Source of the DNA: Cytobacillus oceanisediminis
Lineage (GTDB): Bacteria; Bacillota; Bacilli; Bacillales; Cytobacillaceae
Direction of reading: 5' to 3'
Assembly: GCF_022811925.1 (NCBI RefSeq)
Contig: NZ_CP065511.1
Span: 2,101,501-2,165,500 of the forward strand
Length of the DNA: 64,000 nt
Shown here: one piece after another, positions 48,434-58,435 of the stretch
How the letters are laid out: the number at the start of each line of letters is the position of its first letter
How positions within the stretch are numbered: position 1 is the stretch's first letter
Position numbers and translations under genes: made by a program
The notes under the pieces: generated by a model
The model's database searches: none
Seen by the model: only the letters and a program-made list of their open reading frames with translations
What the model was told of the DNA's origin: nothing

Positions 48434-49684
48434 ATGAATGCAGAAATTATAGCTGTCGGGTCTGAGCTTTTACTTGGACAAATCGTTAATACAAATGCCC
48501 GCTTTCTTTCCCGGCAGCTTGCTGAACTGGGCATTAATGTTTTTTACCATACAGTGGTTGGCGATAACCCTGAGCGCCTGAAGTCTGTGATCAAAATTGC
48601 GGAAGTTCGATCAGATCTGATCGTTTTCACTGGCGGGCTGGGGCCGACAAAGGATGATTTGACGAAAGAAACGATTGCCCGCCATCTTGGCAAAGAGCTT
48701 GTCATGGATGAACAGGCGCTTGAATCCATACAGCTGTATTTTAAACGGACCGACAGAGTGATGACTGAAAATAATAAAAAACAGGCTCTTGTACTTGAGG
48801 ATGCACAAGTGCTACCTAACGAGCATGGAATGGCTCCTGGAATGATTTCCGATAATGGCGGGCATGTTTTTATGCTCCTCCCGGGACCGCCAAATGAAAT
48901 GGAGCCTATGTTCCTGAAACATGCTTTTCCAGCCCTGCAATCCAAGCTGGGCACAGATGATGTGATTGTTTCCCGGGTATTGCACTTTTTCGGGATTGGA
49001 GAAGCCATGCTTGAAACTGAGATTGAAGATATTATCGATGCGCAGAGTAATCCAACGATTGCCCCGCTTGCCTCTGATGGGGAAGTCACGCTAAGGCTTA
49101 CGGCAAAGCATAGCCAGCCTAACACTGCTATGATGCTGATGGATGAAACTGAAGCCAAGATCCTCGATCGTGTCGGTGAATTCTTCTATGGCTACGATGA
49201 CACTTCCTTGATGCATGAGCTTACCAAGCTGATCAAGGAAAACAATATGACTATTTCTGCTGCTGAGAGTTTAACAGGCGGCATGTTCCAGCAGGAGTTT
49301 ACATCTATTCCGGGAGCAGGCAGTCTTCTAAAAGGCGGAGTGGTTTGTTATACAAACGAAGTTAAGGCTGAAGTTTTAAAAGTCCGCAAAGAAACGATTG
49401 ATAACGACGGGGTCGTCAGTGCTCAGTGTGCAGCAGAGCTTGCTGAGAATGTAGCCAGTCTGACTAACTCAGATATCGGGATCAGCTTCACAGGTGTTGC
49501 AGGTCCTGACGAACTGGAAGGCAACCCGGTGGGAACCGTATATATAGGCATCTGGATAAAAGGTAAGCTTGTCCAGACTGAAAAGCTGAACCTTGGGGGA
49601 ACCAGGGCAGCAAACCGGGTCCGTACGGTAAAATACGGCTGCCATTTTCTTATAAAAGCATTAAAAGAAAGTCAGAGCGCCTAA
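48434..49684 (+). CDS. cinA: competence/damage-inducible protein CinA
   Basis: A 416-residue protein with an N-terminal MoaB/CinA domain ([32 protein letters not shown]) and a C-terminal NMN amidohydrolase-like domain ([19 protein letters not shown] near residue 353). Homologues act in NAD repair or salvage (nicotinamide mononucleotide deamidation, ADP-ribose pyrophosphatase). It directly precedes recA, as in many Gram-positives, but a terminator and a dedicated SOS promoter separate them. Confidence 0.95.
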   Translation: MNAEIIAVGSELLLGQIVNTNARFLSRQLAELGINVFYHTVVGDNPERLKSVIKIAEVRSDLIVFTGGLGPTKDDLTKETIARHLGKELVMDEQALESIQLYFKRTDRVMTENNKKQALVLEDAQVLPNEHGMAPGMISDNGGHVFMLLPGPPNEMEPMFLKHAFPALQSKLGTDDVIVSRVLHFFGIGEAMLETEIEDIIDAQSNPTIAPLASDGEVTLRLTAKHSQPNTAMMLMDETEAKILDRVGEFFYGYDDTSLMHELTKLIKENNMTISAAESLTGGMFQQEFTSIPGAGSLLKGGVVCYTNEVKAEVLKVRKETIDNDGVVSAQCAAELAENVASLTNSDIGISFTGVAGPDELEGNPVGTVYIGIWIKGKLVQTEKLNLGGTRAANRVRTVKYGCHFLIKALKESQSA

Positions 49685-49701
49685 AAGCGTTCTGATTTTT
49701 T
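49673..49701 (+). terminator. terminator overlapping the cinA 3' end
   Basis: CAGAGCGC pairs with GCGTTCTG with one wobble, then ATTTTTT. The 5' arm lies within the last cinA codons. Confidence 0.85.
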
Positions 49702-49826
49702 AATAGCCTGAAAAATAGACAGAATTCTTATCGAAATGCCATTTCTTCTATTGATTCACACCTGAAAATTCCATTTTCCTCCGCATGAATTGATATTTTC
49801 GGGCAAAATGTCCCGGTGAAAAAAAT

Positions 49827-49840
49827 CGAATGGATGTTCG
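49827..49840 (+). promoter_or_regulatory. LexA (SOS) box upstream of recA
   Basis: CGAATGGATGTTCG matches the Gram-positive SOS box CGAACnnnnGTTCG at nine of ten positions and lies just upstream of the recA -35. Confidence 0.85.
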
Positions 49841-49849
49841 ACTTTTTGC

Positions 49850-49878
49850 TCGACAAATGCATTGAAAAGGTTTATAGT
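49850..49878 (+). promoter_or_regulatory. recA promoter
   Basis: TCGACA (49850-49855), 17-bp spacer, TATAGT (49873-49878). The SOS box ends 9 bp upstream. A perfect 9-bp hairpin (ACGAATCTA 49905-49913 with TAGATTCGT 49923-49931) lies in the predicted 5' UTR just before the ribosome site. Confidence 0.75.
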
Positions 49879-49954
49879 AGAGTTAGGTTTTGAGATGAGA
49901 CAAAACGAATCTAATCAAAAGATAGATTCGTCTATATAAAAGGAGGAACTATTA

Positions 49955-50995
49955 GTGAGTGATCGTCAAGCAGCTCTTGAAATGGCGTTAAAACAAATAG
50001 AAAAGCAATTTGGTAAAGGTTCTATTATGAAGCTTGGTGAACAGACTGACCGCAAAATTTCCACTGCACCAAGCGGATCCCTTGCCCTTGATGCAGCTCT
50101 TGGGGTAGGCGGCTACCCAAGAGGACGTATTATTGAAATTTATGGACCTGAGAGCTCTGGTAAAACAACAGTAGCCCTGCATGCAATTGCAGAGGTTCAG
50201 GCAAGCGGCGGACAAGCTGCTTTTATCGATGCTGAACATGCTCTAGACCCTGTTTATGCACAAAAGCTTGGTGTAAATATTGACGAGCTTCTTCTTTCCC
50301 AGCCGGATACAGGTGAGCAGGCGCTTGAAATTGCAGAAGCTCTTGTTCGAAGCGGCGCTGTTGATATCCTGGTAATTGACTCTGTTGCAGCCCTTGTGCC
50401 AAAGGCTGAAATTGAAGGGGAAATGGGTGACTCCCATGTTGGTTTGCAGGCCCGCCTTATGTCCCAGGCACTTCGTAAACTATCTGGTGCAATCAACAAA
50501 TCTAAAACCATTGCGATTTTCATTAACCAGATCCGTGAAAAAGTCGGAGTTATGTTCGGAAACCCTGAAACCACTCCTGGCGGACGCGCATTGAAATTCT
50601 ATTCTTCTGTCCGTCTTGAAGTACGCCGTGCAGAAACCCTTAAGCAGGGCAATGAAATGGTTGGTAATAAGACAAAAATCAAAGTTGTCAAAAACAAAGT
50701 CGCTCCGCCATTCAGAGTAGCGGAAGTAGATATCATGTACGGTGAAGGAATCTCGAAGGAAGGCGAAATCATCGATCTTGGATCTGAACTGGATATTGTC
50801 CAAAAGAGCGGTTCATGGTACTCATTTAACGAAGAGCGCTTAGGCCAAGGCCGTGAAAACGCCAAAGTATTCCTAAAAGAAAACCCGGAAATCCGCCTCA
50901 CTATCCAAAAACAAATCCGTGAACACTACGGACTTGACGAAGATAAAGTAATCAGCGGAGACGAAGAGCAGGAAGAATTCGAGCTTATCGATTAA
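49955..50995 (+). CDS. recA: recombinase RecA
   Basis: A 346-residue ATP-dependent strand-exchange protein, LexA co-protease and recombination core. Walker A GPESSGKT is at residues 64-71, with the L1/L2 DNA loops ([35 protein letters not shown]) and an acidic C-terminus. It starts at GTG 49955 after AAGGAGG. It is preceded by an SOS box, so it is damage-inducible. Confidence 0.98.
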   Translation: MSDRQAALEMALKQIEKQFGKGSIMKLGEQTDRKISTAPSGSLALDAALGVGGYPRGRIIEIYGPESSGKTTVALHAIAEVQASGGQAAFIDAEHALDPVYAQKLGVNIDELLLSQPDTGEQALEIAEALVRSGAVDILVIDSVAALVPKAEIEGEMGDSHVGLQARLMSQALRKLSGAINKSKTIAIFINQIREKVGVMFGNPETTPGGRALKFYSSVRLEVRRAETLKQGNEMVGNKTKIKVVKNKVAPPFRVAEVDIMYGEGISKEGEIIDLGSELDIVQKSGSWYSFNEERLGQGRENAKVFLKENPEIRLTIQKQIREHYGLDEDKVISGDEEQEEFELID

Positions 50996-51003
50996 TACAA
51001 AGA

Positions 51004-51036
51004 AAAAGCAAAGCCCGGGCGGCTTTGCTTTTCTTA
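51004..51036 (+). terminator. Rho-independent terminator after recA
   Basis: AAAGCAAAGCC pairs perfectly with GGCTTTGCTTT around a 5-base GC loop, then TTCTT. Confidence 0.92.
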
Positions 51037-51145
51037 TGGATAATTAGTGATTCACTAAGCATTTATTAATAGAGCCAAAACTTGCACAAAATTATTAAGA
51101 GTTCAAACCAATCGAAATATTAAGAAAAGCCCTTAGGACAAACCC

Positions 51146-51174
51146 TTGACAATAAAATTCCACAGCTTTACAAT
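51146..51174 (+). promoter_or_regulatory. sigma-A promoter for rny
   Basis: TTGACA (51146-51151), 17-bp spacer, TACAAT (51169-51174). The implied 5' leader is about 235 bases, long for a housekeeping gene. Confidence 0.85.
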
Positions 51175-51416
51175 TAAAAATGTATATTTTACATTTTATA
51201 TGTAAAGAAATTCTTACTGAGTTAGACTTTGTCTGGCTCCAGGCTCCATTGGCTATTCATACGTTAATATTATGCCAGCCCAAAATGGATGCCCAATGCT
51301 TTTTTAAGATTGAAACGTTTAAAAGCCTTAGTGCTGTATGTTGAATTGGACAATGTACATGCCGACACTTTAAAAAACGTAACACAAACAAGTTCATAGC
51401 AAGAGGAGGTGAAATG

Positions 51417-52979
51417 ATGGATCTAGTAACAGCAATCATCTCCATTTTGCTTGGCCTAATCGTCGGTGCTATTGTTGGCTATTTTGTTCGCAAATCTATT
51501 GCCGAAGCAAAAATTGCAGGAGCTAAAGATGCTGCTGAGCAGATTTTGGAAGACGCAAAGCGAGAAGCTGAGGCTACGAAGAAAGAAGCCCTGCTTGAAG
51601 CGAAAGATGAAATTCACAAGCTTCGCACAGATGCGGAAAGTGAAATTCGTGATCGAAGAAATGAACTGCAAAAACAAGAAAATCGCTTAATGCAAAGGGA
51701 AGAGAACCTTGATCGCAAAGATGAAACGTTAGATAAACGTGAAGTGCTTTTAGAAAAGAGGGACGATTCTCTTAGCAAAAGACAACAGCATATTGAAGAG
51801 ATGGAAAGCAAAGTGGACGAGATGATTAAAGAGCAGCAAGCTGAGCTGGAACGTATCTCAGGCTTGACTCGTGAAGAGGCAAAGTCCATCATTTTAGAGC
51901 GCACGGAGCAGGAAGTGGCTCACGATGTCGCTATTATGGTAAAAGAGAGCGAGACTAGAGCGAAAGAGGACGCAGATAAGAAAGCGAAGGAAATCTTGTC
52001 ACTGGCTATCCAAAGATGTGCAGCGGATCATGTAGCAGAAACTACTGTATCAGTTGTCAACCTGCCAAATGATGAGATGAAAGGGCGCATTATTGGCCGT
52101 GAAGGCCGTAATATCCGTACTCTGGAAACTCTGACTGGAATTGATCTCATAATCGATGATACGCCGGAAGCGGTTATTTTATCCGGTTTTGATCCGATTC
52201 GCCGTGAGACTGCACGCTTAGCTTTAGACAAACTGGTTCAGGACGGACGCATCCATCCAGCTCGGATTGAGGAAATGGTTGATAAGGCCCGCCGTGAAGT
52301 GGATGAACACATCCGGGAAATCGGTGAACAAACTACTTTCGAGGTTGGTGTTCATGGTCTGCATCCAGATTTAATCAAAATTCTTGGCCGTTTAAAATTC
52401 CGTACAAGCTACGGTCAGAATGTGTTAAAGCATTCAATGGAAGTGGCTCAGCTTTCAGGTTTGCTGGCTGCCGAATTAGGACAGGACGAAACATTGGCAC
52501 GCCGTGCAGGATTGCTTCATGATATCGGTAAAGCAATCGACCATGAGGTGGAAGGAAGCCATGTTGAAATTGGTGTGGAACTTGCCACTAAGTATAAGGA
52601 GCATCCTGTTGTCATCAACAGTATCGCTTCCCACCATGGTGACACAGAGCCTACATCGATCATTGCCGTACTTGTCGCTGCAGCTGATGCTTTATCAGCA
52701 GCAAGACCTGGAGCAAGAAGAGAGACGCTTGAGAACTATATTCGCCGTCTGGAAAAGCTTGAAGAGATTTCAGAATCCTATGATGGCGTTGAAAAATCAT
52801 TTGCCATTCAGGCAGGACGCGAAATTCGTATTATGGTTAAGCCTGAACAAATTGATGACCTTGAAGCTCATCGTTTGGCAAGGGATATCCGTAAGAAGAT
52901 TGAAGAGGAACTTGATTATCCAGGCCACATCAAAGTCACGGTTATCCGTGAAACGAGGGCCGTTGAATATGCAAAATAA
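51417..52979 (+). CDS. rny: ribonuclease Y
   Basis: A 520-residue membrane-anchored endoribonuclease that initiates mRNA decay. An N-terminal membrane helix (about 3-22) is followed by a long coiled coil (about 30-190), a KH domain (about 210-275, [16 protein letters not shown]) and an HD domain with [10 protein letters not shown]. Two adjacent ATGs exist; the second is seven bases from AGGAGG and gives the B. subtilis length. PNPase and RNase J2 are also in this window. Confidence 0.97.
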   Translation: MDLVTAIISILLGLIVGAIVGYFVRKSIAEAKIAGAKDAAEQILEDAKREAEATKKEALLEAKDEIHKLRTDAESEIRDRRNELQKQENRLMQREENLDRKDETLDKREVLLEKRDDSLSKRQQHIEEMESKVDEMIKEQQAELERISGLTREEAKSIILERTEQEVAHDVAIMVKESETRAKEDADKKAKEILSLAIQRCAADHVAETTVSVVNLPNDEMKGRIIGREGRNIRTLETLTGIDLIIDDTPEAVILSGFDPIRRETARLALDKLVQDGRIHPARIEEMVDKARREVDEHIREIGEQTTFEVGVHGLHPDLIKILGRLKFRTSYGQNVLKHSMEVAQLSGLLAAELGQDETLARRAGLLHDIGKAIDHEVEGSHVEIGVELATKYKEHPVVINSIASHHGDTEPTSIIAVLVAAADALSAARPGARRETLENYIRRLEKLEEISESYDGVEKSFAIQAGREIRIMVKPEQIDDLEAHRLARDIRKKIEEELDYPGHIKVTVIRETRAVEYAK

Positions 52980-53012
52980 AGCGATGCTCATGCATCGCTT
53001 TATTTCTTTTTT
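52978..53012 (+). terminator. Rho-independent terminator after rny
   Basis: AAAGCGATGC pairs perfectly with GCATCGCTTT around TCAT, then a T-rich tract. It begins at the stop codon. Confidence 0.93.
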
Positions 53013-53108
53013 GGGAAGTGCTTTATATTGATGCAGGAAACTGTGTTAAACTAATAAAAATGACTGGAAAAGCATACATATATCTTTAAAAACAGAAAGG
53101 GATATGAC

Positions 53109-53906
53109 ATGAATATATTGTTTGTCGGAGATGTAGTGGGTTCCCAGGGGCGGGATATGATCACTGAATATGTACCGAAGCTAAAAGAAAAATACCGCCC
53201 GCATATCACGATTATTAATGGGGAAAATGCAGCGGGTGGAAAGGGAATTACCGAAAAGATTTACCGCGGCTTTCTGGAAGCTGGTGCTCAGGCGGTAACT
53301 CTCGGTAATCATACCTGGGATAACCGGGAAATTTTTGAATTCATTGACCGCGCTAAATATATGGTTCGTCCGGCCAATTTTCCTTCAAATAATCCTGGCA
53401 AAGGCATGGTGTTTTTAAAATTTAATACAGAGGAAGTAGCGGTGATCAGCCTTCAGGGCAGGACTTTTATGAATACAAGTGATTGTCCTTTCCAAAAGGC
53501 GGATGAACTGATAAAAGAAGCCCGTGAAAGGACTCCGTTCATTTTTGTTGATTTTCATGCGGAAGCAACAAGTGAAAAACAGGCAATGGGCTGGTATTTG
53601 GATGGAAAAGTATCAGCAGTCGTGGGTACGCATACACACGTGCAGACAGCCGATAACCGTATTTTGCCTGGCGGGACAGCCTTTATGTCTGATGTGGGAA
53701 TGACAGGCCCTTATGACGGTATCCTTGGTGTTGAAAAAGAAGCTGTAATCAAAAGGTTTTTGACCGGCCTGCCGGTTCGATTTGAGGTTCCGAAAGAAGG
53801 CAGGACCCAATTAAGTGCAGCATTCATTGAGCTGAGTCCAAAAACGGGTCTGGCAAAAAAAATTGACCGGATCTTGATTAACGATGACCATCCTTTTTAC
53901 TCATAA
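53109..53906 (+). CDS. ymdB: metallophosphoesterase YmdB
   Basis: A 265-residue binuclear-metal phosphodiesterase. Ligand motifs are in order: GDVVGSQGRD (Asp 8), NGENAAGG, LGNHTWDN, VDFHAEATSEKQAMG and GTHTHVQT. In B. subtilis YmdB hydrolyses 2',3'-cyclic nucleotides, affects RNase Y-dependent RNA levels and controls biofilm versus motility. It lies directly after rny, consistent with a link to RNA turnover. Confidence 0.96.
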   Translation: MNILFVGDVVGSQGRDMITEYVPKLKEKYRPHITIINGENAAGGKGITEKIYRGFLEAGAQAVTLGNHTWDNREIFEFIDRAKYMVRPANFPSNNPGKGMVFLKFNTEEVAVISLQGRTFMNTSDCPFQKADELIKEARERTPFIFVDFHAEATSEKQAMGWYLDGKVSAVVGTHTHVQTADNRILPGGTAFMSDVGMTGPYDGILGVEKEAVIKRFLTGLPVRFEVPKEGRTQLSAAFIELSPKTGLAKKIDRILINDDHPFYS

Positions 53907-53912
53907 ACTGAT

Positions 53913-53947
53913 AAAAACTGCATTCGGATGTCCGAGTGCAGTTTTTT
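53913..53947 (+). terminator. Rho-independent terminator after ymdB
   Basis: AAAACTGCATTCGGA pairs with TCCGAGTGCAGTTTT with one wobble and a 2-base loop, then a T-run. Confidence 0.94.
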
Positions 53948-53994
53948 AGTTTTTGCAGAAAATTCAGCCTTAAACCCTGCTTTTTTTTGTCCAA

Positions 53995-54024
53995 GCCGGA
54001 ATATGTGAATTCTAAGCTGAATAT
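53995..54024 (+). promoter_or_regulatory. candidate sigma-H promoter for spoVS
   Basis: GCCGGAATA (one mismatch from RNAGGAWWW), 12-bp spacer, GCTGAATAT (perfect RNNGAATWW). spoVS is a known sigma-H target in B. subtilis. The leader would be about 155 bases. Confidence 0.6.
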
Positions 54025-54187
54025 AGTAGCAATGGAATGATATATAGACCTGGTGCTAAATTCCATCAAAGCGGGATGTGCATGAACGGAAAGTAATTGC
54101 TTATCTGAAGGCATTCAGCCTTTGCAGAAGGCGAATCAGCGCTTTGAGCAATGCATACAGGAGGGGTAAAACGAGGAGGAGCTAGGA

Positions 54188-54448
54188 ATGGAAATATTAA
54201 AAGTTTCAGCAAAATCTAATCCTAATTCTGTAGCTGGTGCGCTTGCTGGAGTTCTTCGCGAAAGAGGAAGTGCGGAAATCCAGGCTATTGGTGCGGGTGC
54301 ATTGAACCAGGCTGTTAAGGCAGTAGCGATCGCAAGAGGATTCGTAGCGCCTAGCGGAGTGGATTTAATTTGTATCCCTGCATTTACGGATATCCTGATT
54401 GACGGCGAAGAGCGGACTGCCATTAAGCTGATTGTGGAGCCGCGTTAG
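54188..54448 (+). CDS. spoVS: stage V sporulation protein S
   Basis: An 86-residue Alba-like nucleic-acid-binding protein, almost invariant in spore formers: MEILKVSAKSNPNSVAGALA, AIGAGALNQAVKAVAIARG and FTDILIDGEERTAIKL. In B. subtilis its loss blocks spore coat completion and changes septation. The ribosome site is GAGGAGG. A terminator follows. Confidence 0.97.
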   Translation: MEILKVSAKSNPNSVAGALAGVLRERGSAEIQAIGAGALNQAVKAVAIARGFVAPSGVDLICIPAFTDILIDGEERTAIKLIVEPR

Positions 54449-54526
54449 GCAAAAGCTTCAGAATGGGAAATCATCCTTTGTCATATGCATAAGTCAGCAA
54501 AATATAAATTCATGCAAAAATATTAA

Positions 54527-54563
54527 AACCTGTTTGCATTATAGGCAAACAGGTTCTTTTTTT
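54527..54563 (+). terminator. Rho-independent terminator after spoVS
   Basis: CCTGTTTGC pairs with GCAAACAGG around a short loop, then TTCTTTTTTT. Confidence 0.92.
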
Positions 54564-54602
54564 AATAAGATAAAGCTATGCAGAAAAAGGGAGGAAAACA
54601 GC

Positions 54603-55526
54603 GTGAAAATATTTGATGCACATTGTGATGTCCTATATAAAATGTTTATGGACAGAAAGGTTGACTTTAAAAATTCAGGCAGTCTTCAGGTGAACCTGGA
54701 AGGGCTGCAGGCTTCCTGTTTAAAAGTTCAATGTTTTGCCATATATGTTCCTGAATCTGTCCATCCAGAAATGAAGTTCAACGCAGCCCTATATATGACC
54801 GATCTGTTTTACGATAAAGTGCTTAAACCCAACCCGCAATTAAAGCTCATTAGAAGCAGCCGGGACATCGACCTGCTGCAGGATGATGAAGTAGGGGCAG
54901 TGCTGACACTGGAGGGATGTGATGCAGTTGGCTGCGATCTGCTTAAACTGAAGACGCTTCTCAGGCTGGGAGTGTCTTCAGTGGGATTGACCTGGAATTA
55001 TGCAAACTGTGCAGCTGATGGAGTGCTTGAAGAAAGGGGGGCAGGGCTTTCTTCATTTGGCAAACAAGTGGTTTATGAATTAAATGCCAGCAAAGCATGG
55101 TGCGATGTATCCCATCTTTCTGAACGCGGGTTCTGGGATGTGATGGAATGGGCGGACTATCCTTTTGCCTCTCACTCGAACTGCTATTCGCTGTGCCCGA
55201 ATCCCCGCAATTTATCAAACGAACAGATCGAAGCCCTGATTGACCGGGACAGTGTGATGGGCATTACATTTGTGACGGAGTTTTTATCAGGAAAACAAAC
55301 AGCCACGATTACAGACATCCTAAGACATCTTGAACATGTATGTTCACTTGGAGGAGAGAATCATGTAGGCTTTGGTTCGGATTTTGACGGTACGGATGGA
55401 AGAGTTACAGGTTTGGAGGATGCAAGAAAATACGATAGCCTGATAAATGAACTAACAAAATATTATTCTGATATACAAGCTGAAAAATTTTCATTCCGGA
55501 ATTTTTATAACAGATTTCCAAGGTGA
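54603..55526 (+). CDS. M19 family membrane-type dipeptidase
   Basis: A 307-residue zinc dipeptidase of the renal dipeptidase (M19) family. HCD near the N-terminus (His 7, Asp 9) and LEGCDAVG supply the bridging Glu. DVSHLSERGFWDV and FASHSN supply the later His ligands, and GSDFDGTDG closes the site. No signal peptide is visible, so it is cytoplasmic. It starts at GTG 54603 after GGGAGG. Similar genes follow spoVS in other Bacilli. Substrates are not predictable beyond short peptides. Confidence 0.9.
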   Translation: MKIFDAHCDVLYKMFMDRKVDFKNSGSLQVNLEGLQASCLKVQCFAIYVPESVHPEMKFNAALYMTDLFYDKVLKPNPQLKLIRSSRDIDLLQDDEVGAVLTLEGCDAVGCDLLKLKTLLRLGVSSVGLTWNYANCAADGVLEERGAGLSSFGKQVVYELNASKAWCDVSHLSERGFWDVMEWADYPFASHSNCYSLCPNPRNLSNEQIEALIDRDSVMGITFVTEFLSGKQTATITDILRHLEHVCSLGGENHVGFGSDFDGTDGRVTGLEDARKYDSLINELTKYYSDIQAEKFSFRNFYNRFPR

Positions 55527-55683
55527 AAATGGTGAAAAAACTGTATATCAAGGGATGTGAGAGACCTAATAAATCCAAAATGAAATAATCTTTTTAGTAT
55601 TTTTCAAAAAATAAAAAAATATTCATCTTTTAGCCAATAAATATTCAGAAAGGGTTGCTTTTTTAGACACATAGGTCTAGAAT

Positions 55684-55697
55684 TGAAAGCGTTTAGT
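55684..55697 (+). promoter_or_regulatory. cre-like site upstream of korA
   Basis: TGAAAGCGTTTAGT fits the cre core TGWAANCGNT but deviates at the last two bases. It lies about 50 bp upstream of the -35. Catabolite control of a 2-oxoacid oxidoreductase would make sense, but the match is imperfect. Confidence 0.35.
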
Positions 55698-55748
55698 ACC
55701 CATCCATCTTCCAGAATATAGCCTTTCAGGTATGGTGAAATAACAGGA

Positions 55749-55776
55749 TTGACTGGACAAGTACTACACTTATATT
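55749..55776 (+). promoter_or_regulatory. sigma-A promoter for korAB
   Basis: TTGACT (55749-55754), 16-bp spacer, TATATT (55771-55776), leaving a leader of about 45 bases. Confidence 0.65.
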
Positions 55777-55826
55777 AAATAAACGTTTTTACATAATTTC
55801 TTAACGTATCTAAAGGGGTGTAAGAC

Positions 55827-57563
55827 ATGATCAATCAACTTTCATGGAAAGTTGGAGGACAGCAAGGGGAAGGTATCGAAAGTACCGGGGAGATTTTTTC
55901 CATTGCATTAAATCGTTTAGGCTACTACCTGTACGGTTACCGCCACTTTTCATCACGTATTAAGGGCGGGCACACGAACAACAAGATTCGCGTCAGCACG
56001 TCACAAATTCGTTCTATTTCGGACGATTTAGATATTCTGGTAGCTTTTGACCAGGAAACAATCGATTTAAACTACAAAGAACTTCACGATAAAGGGATCA
56101 TGATTGCAGATGCGAAATTTGATCCAAAACAGCCAGAAGATACGAATGCAGCTTTGTTTGCAGTGCCTTTTACAGAGATTGCTACAGAGCTTGGAACATC
56201 CCTGATGAAAAACATGGTTGCTGTTGGTGCGACATGTGCAGTTCTAAATTTAGATATTAAAGTATTTGAAGAAGTAGTTCAAGAGATTTTTGGGCGAAAA
56301 GGACAGCAGGTTGTCGATAAGAACATGGAAGCCATTCAGGCTGGCTTTGATTTCATGAAAGAAAAGCTAAGCGATGATGTGGAATTAATGGAGCTTGAAA
56401 AAGCTGACGGGCTGAAGCGTTTATTCATGATCGGAAACGATGCAATCGCTCTTGGTGCGCTTGCAGGCGGATGCCGCTTCATGGCCGCTTACCCAATCAC
56501 ACCTGCATCCGAAATCATGGAATATCTGATTAAAAAACTTCCGGCGCTTGGCGGATCTGTCATCCAGACTGAAGATGAAATTGCCGCAGTTACAATGGCA
56601 ATTGGTGCAAACTACGCCGGTGTCCGCTCAATTACAGCATCTGCTGGTCCTGGACTTTCCCTTAAGATGGAAGCAATCGGCCTTTCAGGGATTACTGAAA
56701 CACCTCTTGTTATCGTTGATACACAGCGTGGCGGCCCTTCTACAGGACTACCGACAAAGCAGGAGCAATCTGACTTAATGGCAATGATTTACGGAACTCA
56801 TGGCGAGATTCCAAAAATCGTGCTTGCTCCAAGTACTGTACAGGAAGCATTCTATGATACGGCTGAAGCTTTCAACCTTGCAGAAGAATACCAGTGCCCG
56901 GTTATTGTCCTCTCAGACTTGCAGCTTTCTCTTGGAAAGCAGACAGTGGAGCCGCTTGATTTCAGCAAAGTTGAAATCCGCCGAGGAAAGCTTGTTACAG
57001 AAGAACTTCCTGAAATTGAAAACAAAGGCTACTTCAAGCGCTTTGAGGTTACAGAAGATGGGGTTTCACCTCGAGTGATCCCTGGCATGAAGAACGGAAT
57101 CCACCATGTGACGGGTGTGGAGCATGATGAAACTGGAAAACCTTCTGAATCAGCTGCAAACCGCAATGCGCAAATGGATAAGCGTTTCCGCAAGATTGAA
57201 AATATTAAATTCAATACACCTGTTCACAAGAATGCTCCTCATGAAGAAGCAGACTTGCTAATCGTCGGCTTCAACTCAACACGCGGTGCAATTGAGGAAG
57301 CAATGAGCAGACTTGAACAGGACGGTATTAAAGTGAACCATGCACAAGTTCGCCTGATTCATCCTTTCCCAACTGATGAGTTATTGCCGCTTGTGAAATC
57401 AGCTAAAAAAATCGCTGTAGTAGAAAACAACGCTACTGGACAATTAGCGAACATCATGAAGATGAACGTCGGACATGCTGAGAAAGTACATAAGCTATTA
57501 AAGTACGACGGAAATCCATTCTTGCCGCATGAAATTCACACAAAATGCAAGGAGTTGTTCTAA
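55827..57563 (+). CDS. korA: 2-oxoacid:ferredoxin oxidoreductase, gamma-alpha fused subunit
   Basis: A 578-residue fusion of the gamma domain (about 1-185, VGGQQGEGIESTGEIFS) with the alpha/pyrimidine-binding domain (about 195-575, AYPITPASEIMEYL; TASAGPGLSLKMEAIGL). With KorB it oxidatively decarboxylates a 2-oxoacid, most likely 2-oxoglutarate, to the acyl-CoA while reducing ferredoxin. The fused gamma-alpha form without a delta ferredoxin subunit is the usual aerobic Bacillus type. The exact substrate is inferred. It adjoins korB without a gap. Confidence 0.93.
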   Translation: MINQLSWKVGGQQGEGIESTGEIFSIALNRLGYYLYGYRHFSSRIKGGHTNNKIRVSTSQIRSISDDLDILVAFDQETIDLNYKELHDKGIMIADAKFDPKQPEDTNAALFAVPFTEIATELGTSLMKNMVAVGATCAVLNLDIKVFEEVVQEIFGRKGQQVVDKNMEAIQAGFDFMKEKLSDDVELMELEKADGLKRLFMIGNDAIALGALAGGCRFMAAYPITPASEIMEYLIKKLPALGGSVIQTEDEIAAVTMAIGANYAGVRSITASAGPGLSLKMEAIGLSGITETPLVIVDTQRGGPSTGLPTKQEQSDLMAMIYGTHGEIPKIVLAPSTVQEAFYDTAEAFNLAEEYQCPVIVLSDLQLSLGKQTVEPLDFSKVEIRRGKLVTEELPEIENKGYFKRFEVTEDGVSPRVIPGMKNGIHHVTGVEHDETGKPSESAANRNAQMDKRFRKIENIKFNTPVHKNAPHEEADLLIVGFNSTRGAIEEAMSRLEQDGIKVNHAQVRLIHPFPTDELLPLVKSAKKIAVVENNATGQLANIMKMNVGHAEKVHKLLKYDGNPFLPHEIHTKCKELF

Positions 57564-58430
57564 ATGGCCACATTTAAAGATTTTCGAAATAATGTAAAAC
57601 CAAACTGGTGCCCAGGCTGTGGAGACTTCTCCGTGCAGGCTGCGATTCAGCGTGCGGCAGCAAATGTTGGTTTAGAGCCTGAGAACTTAGCTGTAGTATC
57701 AGGCATTGGATGCTCCGGACGTATTTCCGGCTATATCAATTCATACGGTTTCCACGGCATTCATGGGCGTTCACTGCCGATCGCCCAGGGTGTGAAAATG
57801 GCTAACCGCGATTTAACAGTTATCGCATCCGGCGGTGACGGAGATGGATTCGCGATCGGTATGGGCCATACGATCCATGCGATCCGCCGTAATGTGAACA
57901 TCACTTATATCGTAATGGATAACCAAATCTATGGTTTAACAAAAGGACAGACTTCACCGCGTTCTGCGGCTGGTTTCAAAACGAAGTCCACTCCGCAAGG
58001 TTCTATTGAGCAGGCGATTTCTCCAATGGAAATGGCATTAACAGCCGGTGCGACTTTCGTGGCACAAAGCTTCTCAACTGACCTTAAAGATTTGACTGCG
58101 TTAATCGAAGCAGGCATCAAGCATGATGGCTTCTCTTTAATTAACGTGTTCAGTCCATGTGTTACATACAATAAAGTAAACACATATGACTGGTTTAAAG
58201 AAAACCTGACAAAGCTTAGCGATGTGGAAGGCTATGACCATTCAAGCCGTGAAATGGCTATGCAGACTCTTATGAAGCACAGCGGCCTTGTAACTGGCTT
58301 AATCTATCAGGACACAGAGCGCAAGTCTTATCAGGAATTGCTTTCAGGTTACTCTGAAACTCCTTTATCACAAGCGGATCTTGAACTTGATCAAGCTCAC
58401 TTTGATAAACTTGCAGCTGAATTTATGTAA
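57564..58430 (+). CDS. korB: 2-oxoacid:ferredoxin oxidoreductase beta subunit
   Basis: A 288-residue thiamine-diphosphate subunit. The TPP motif GGDGDGFAIG (residues 90-99) continues to MDNQIYGLTKGQTSPRS. Four cysteines (16, 19, 50, 199) are placed as ligands for the single [4Fe-4S] cluster of this enzyme class. It starts directly after the korA stop codon. A terminator follows. The pair is absent from B. subtilis 168 as far as I recall but common in other Bacillaceae at this position. Confidence 0.94.
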   Translation: MATFKDFRNNVKPNWCPGCGDFSVQAAIQRAAANVGLEPENLAVVSGIGCSGRISGYINSYGFHGIHGRSLPIAQGVKMANRDLTVIASGGDGDGFAIGMGHTIHAIRRNVNITYIVMDNQIYGLTKGQTSPRSAAGFKTKSTPQGSIEQAISPMEMALTAGATFVAQSFSTDLKDLTALIEAGIKHDGFSLINVFSPCVTYNKVNTYDWFKENLTKLSDVEGYDHSSREMAMQTLMKHSGLVTGLIYQDTERKSYQELLSGYSETPLSQADLELDQAHFDKLAAEFM

Positions 58431-58435
58431 TCATA

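Larger units (their letters stand above)
50996..51416 (+). other. recA-rny intergenic region
   Basis: 421 bp without a supported gene. It holds the recA terminator, a clear sigma-A promoter at 51146-51174, and about 240 bp of leader. In the leader TGTCTGGCTCCAGG (51229 on) faintly resembles the start of repeat family A but is not followed by the rest of it. The ribosome site AGGAGG is at 51404-51409. Confidence 0.6.
55527..55826 (+). other. dipeptidase-korA intergenic region
   Basis: 300 bp without a gene. It contains a cre-like site (55684-55697), a good promoter (55749-55776) and the AAAGGGGTG ribosome site of korA. No terminator is obvious after the dipeptidase gene. Confidence 0.55.

Noticed and set aside
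51220..51345. Fourth copy of repeat family A before rny
   Set aside because: Only a short similarity (TGTCTGGCTCCAGG) to the repeat start; neither the C-rich nor the G-rich arm follows.
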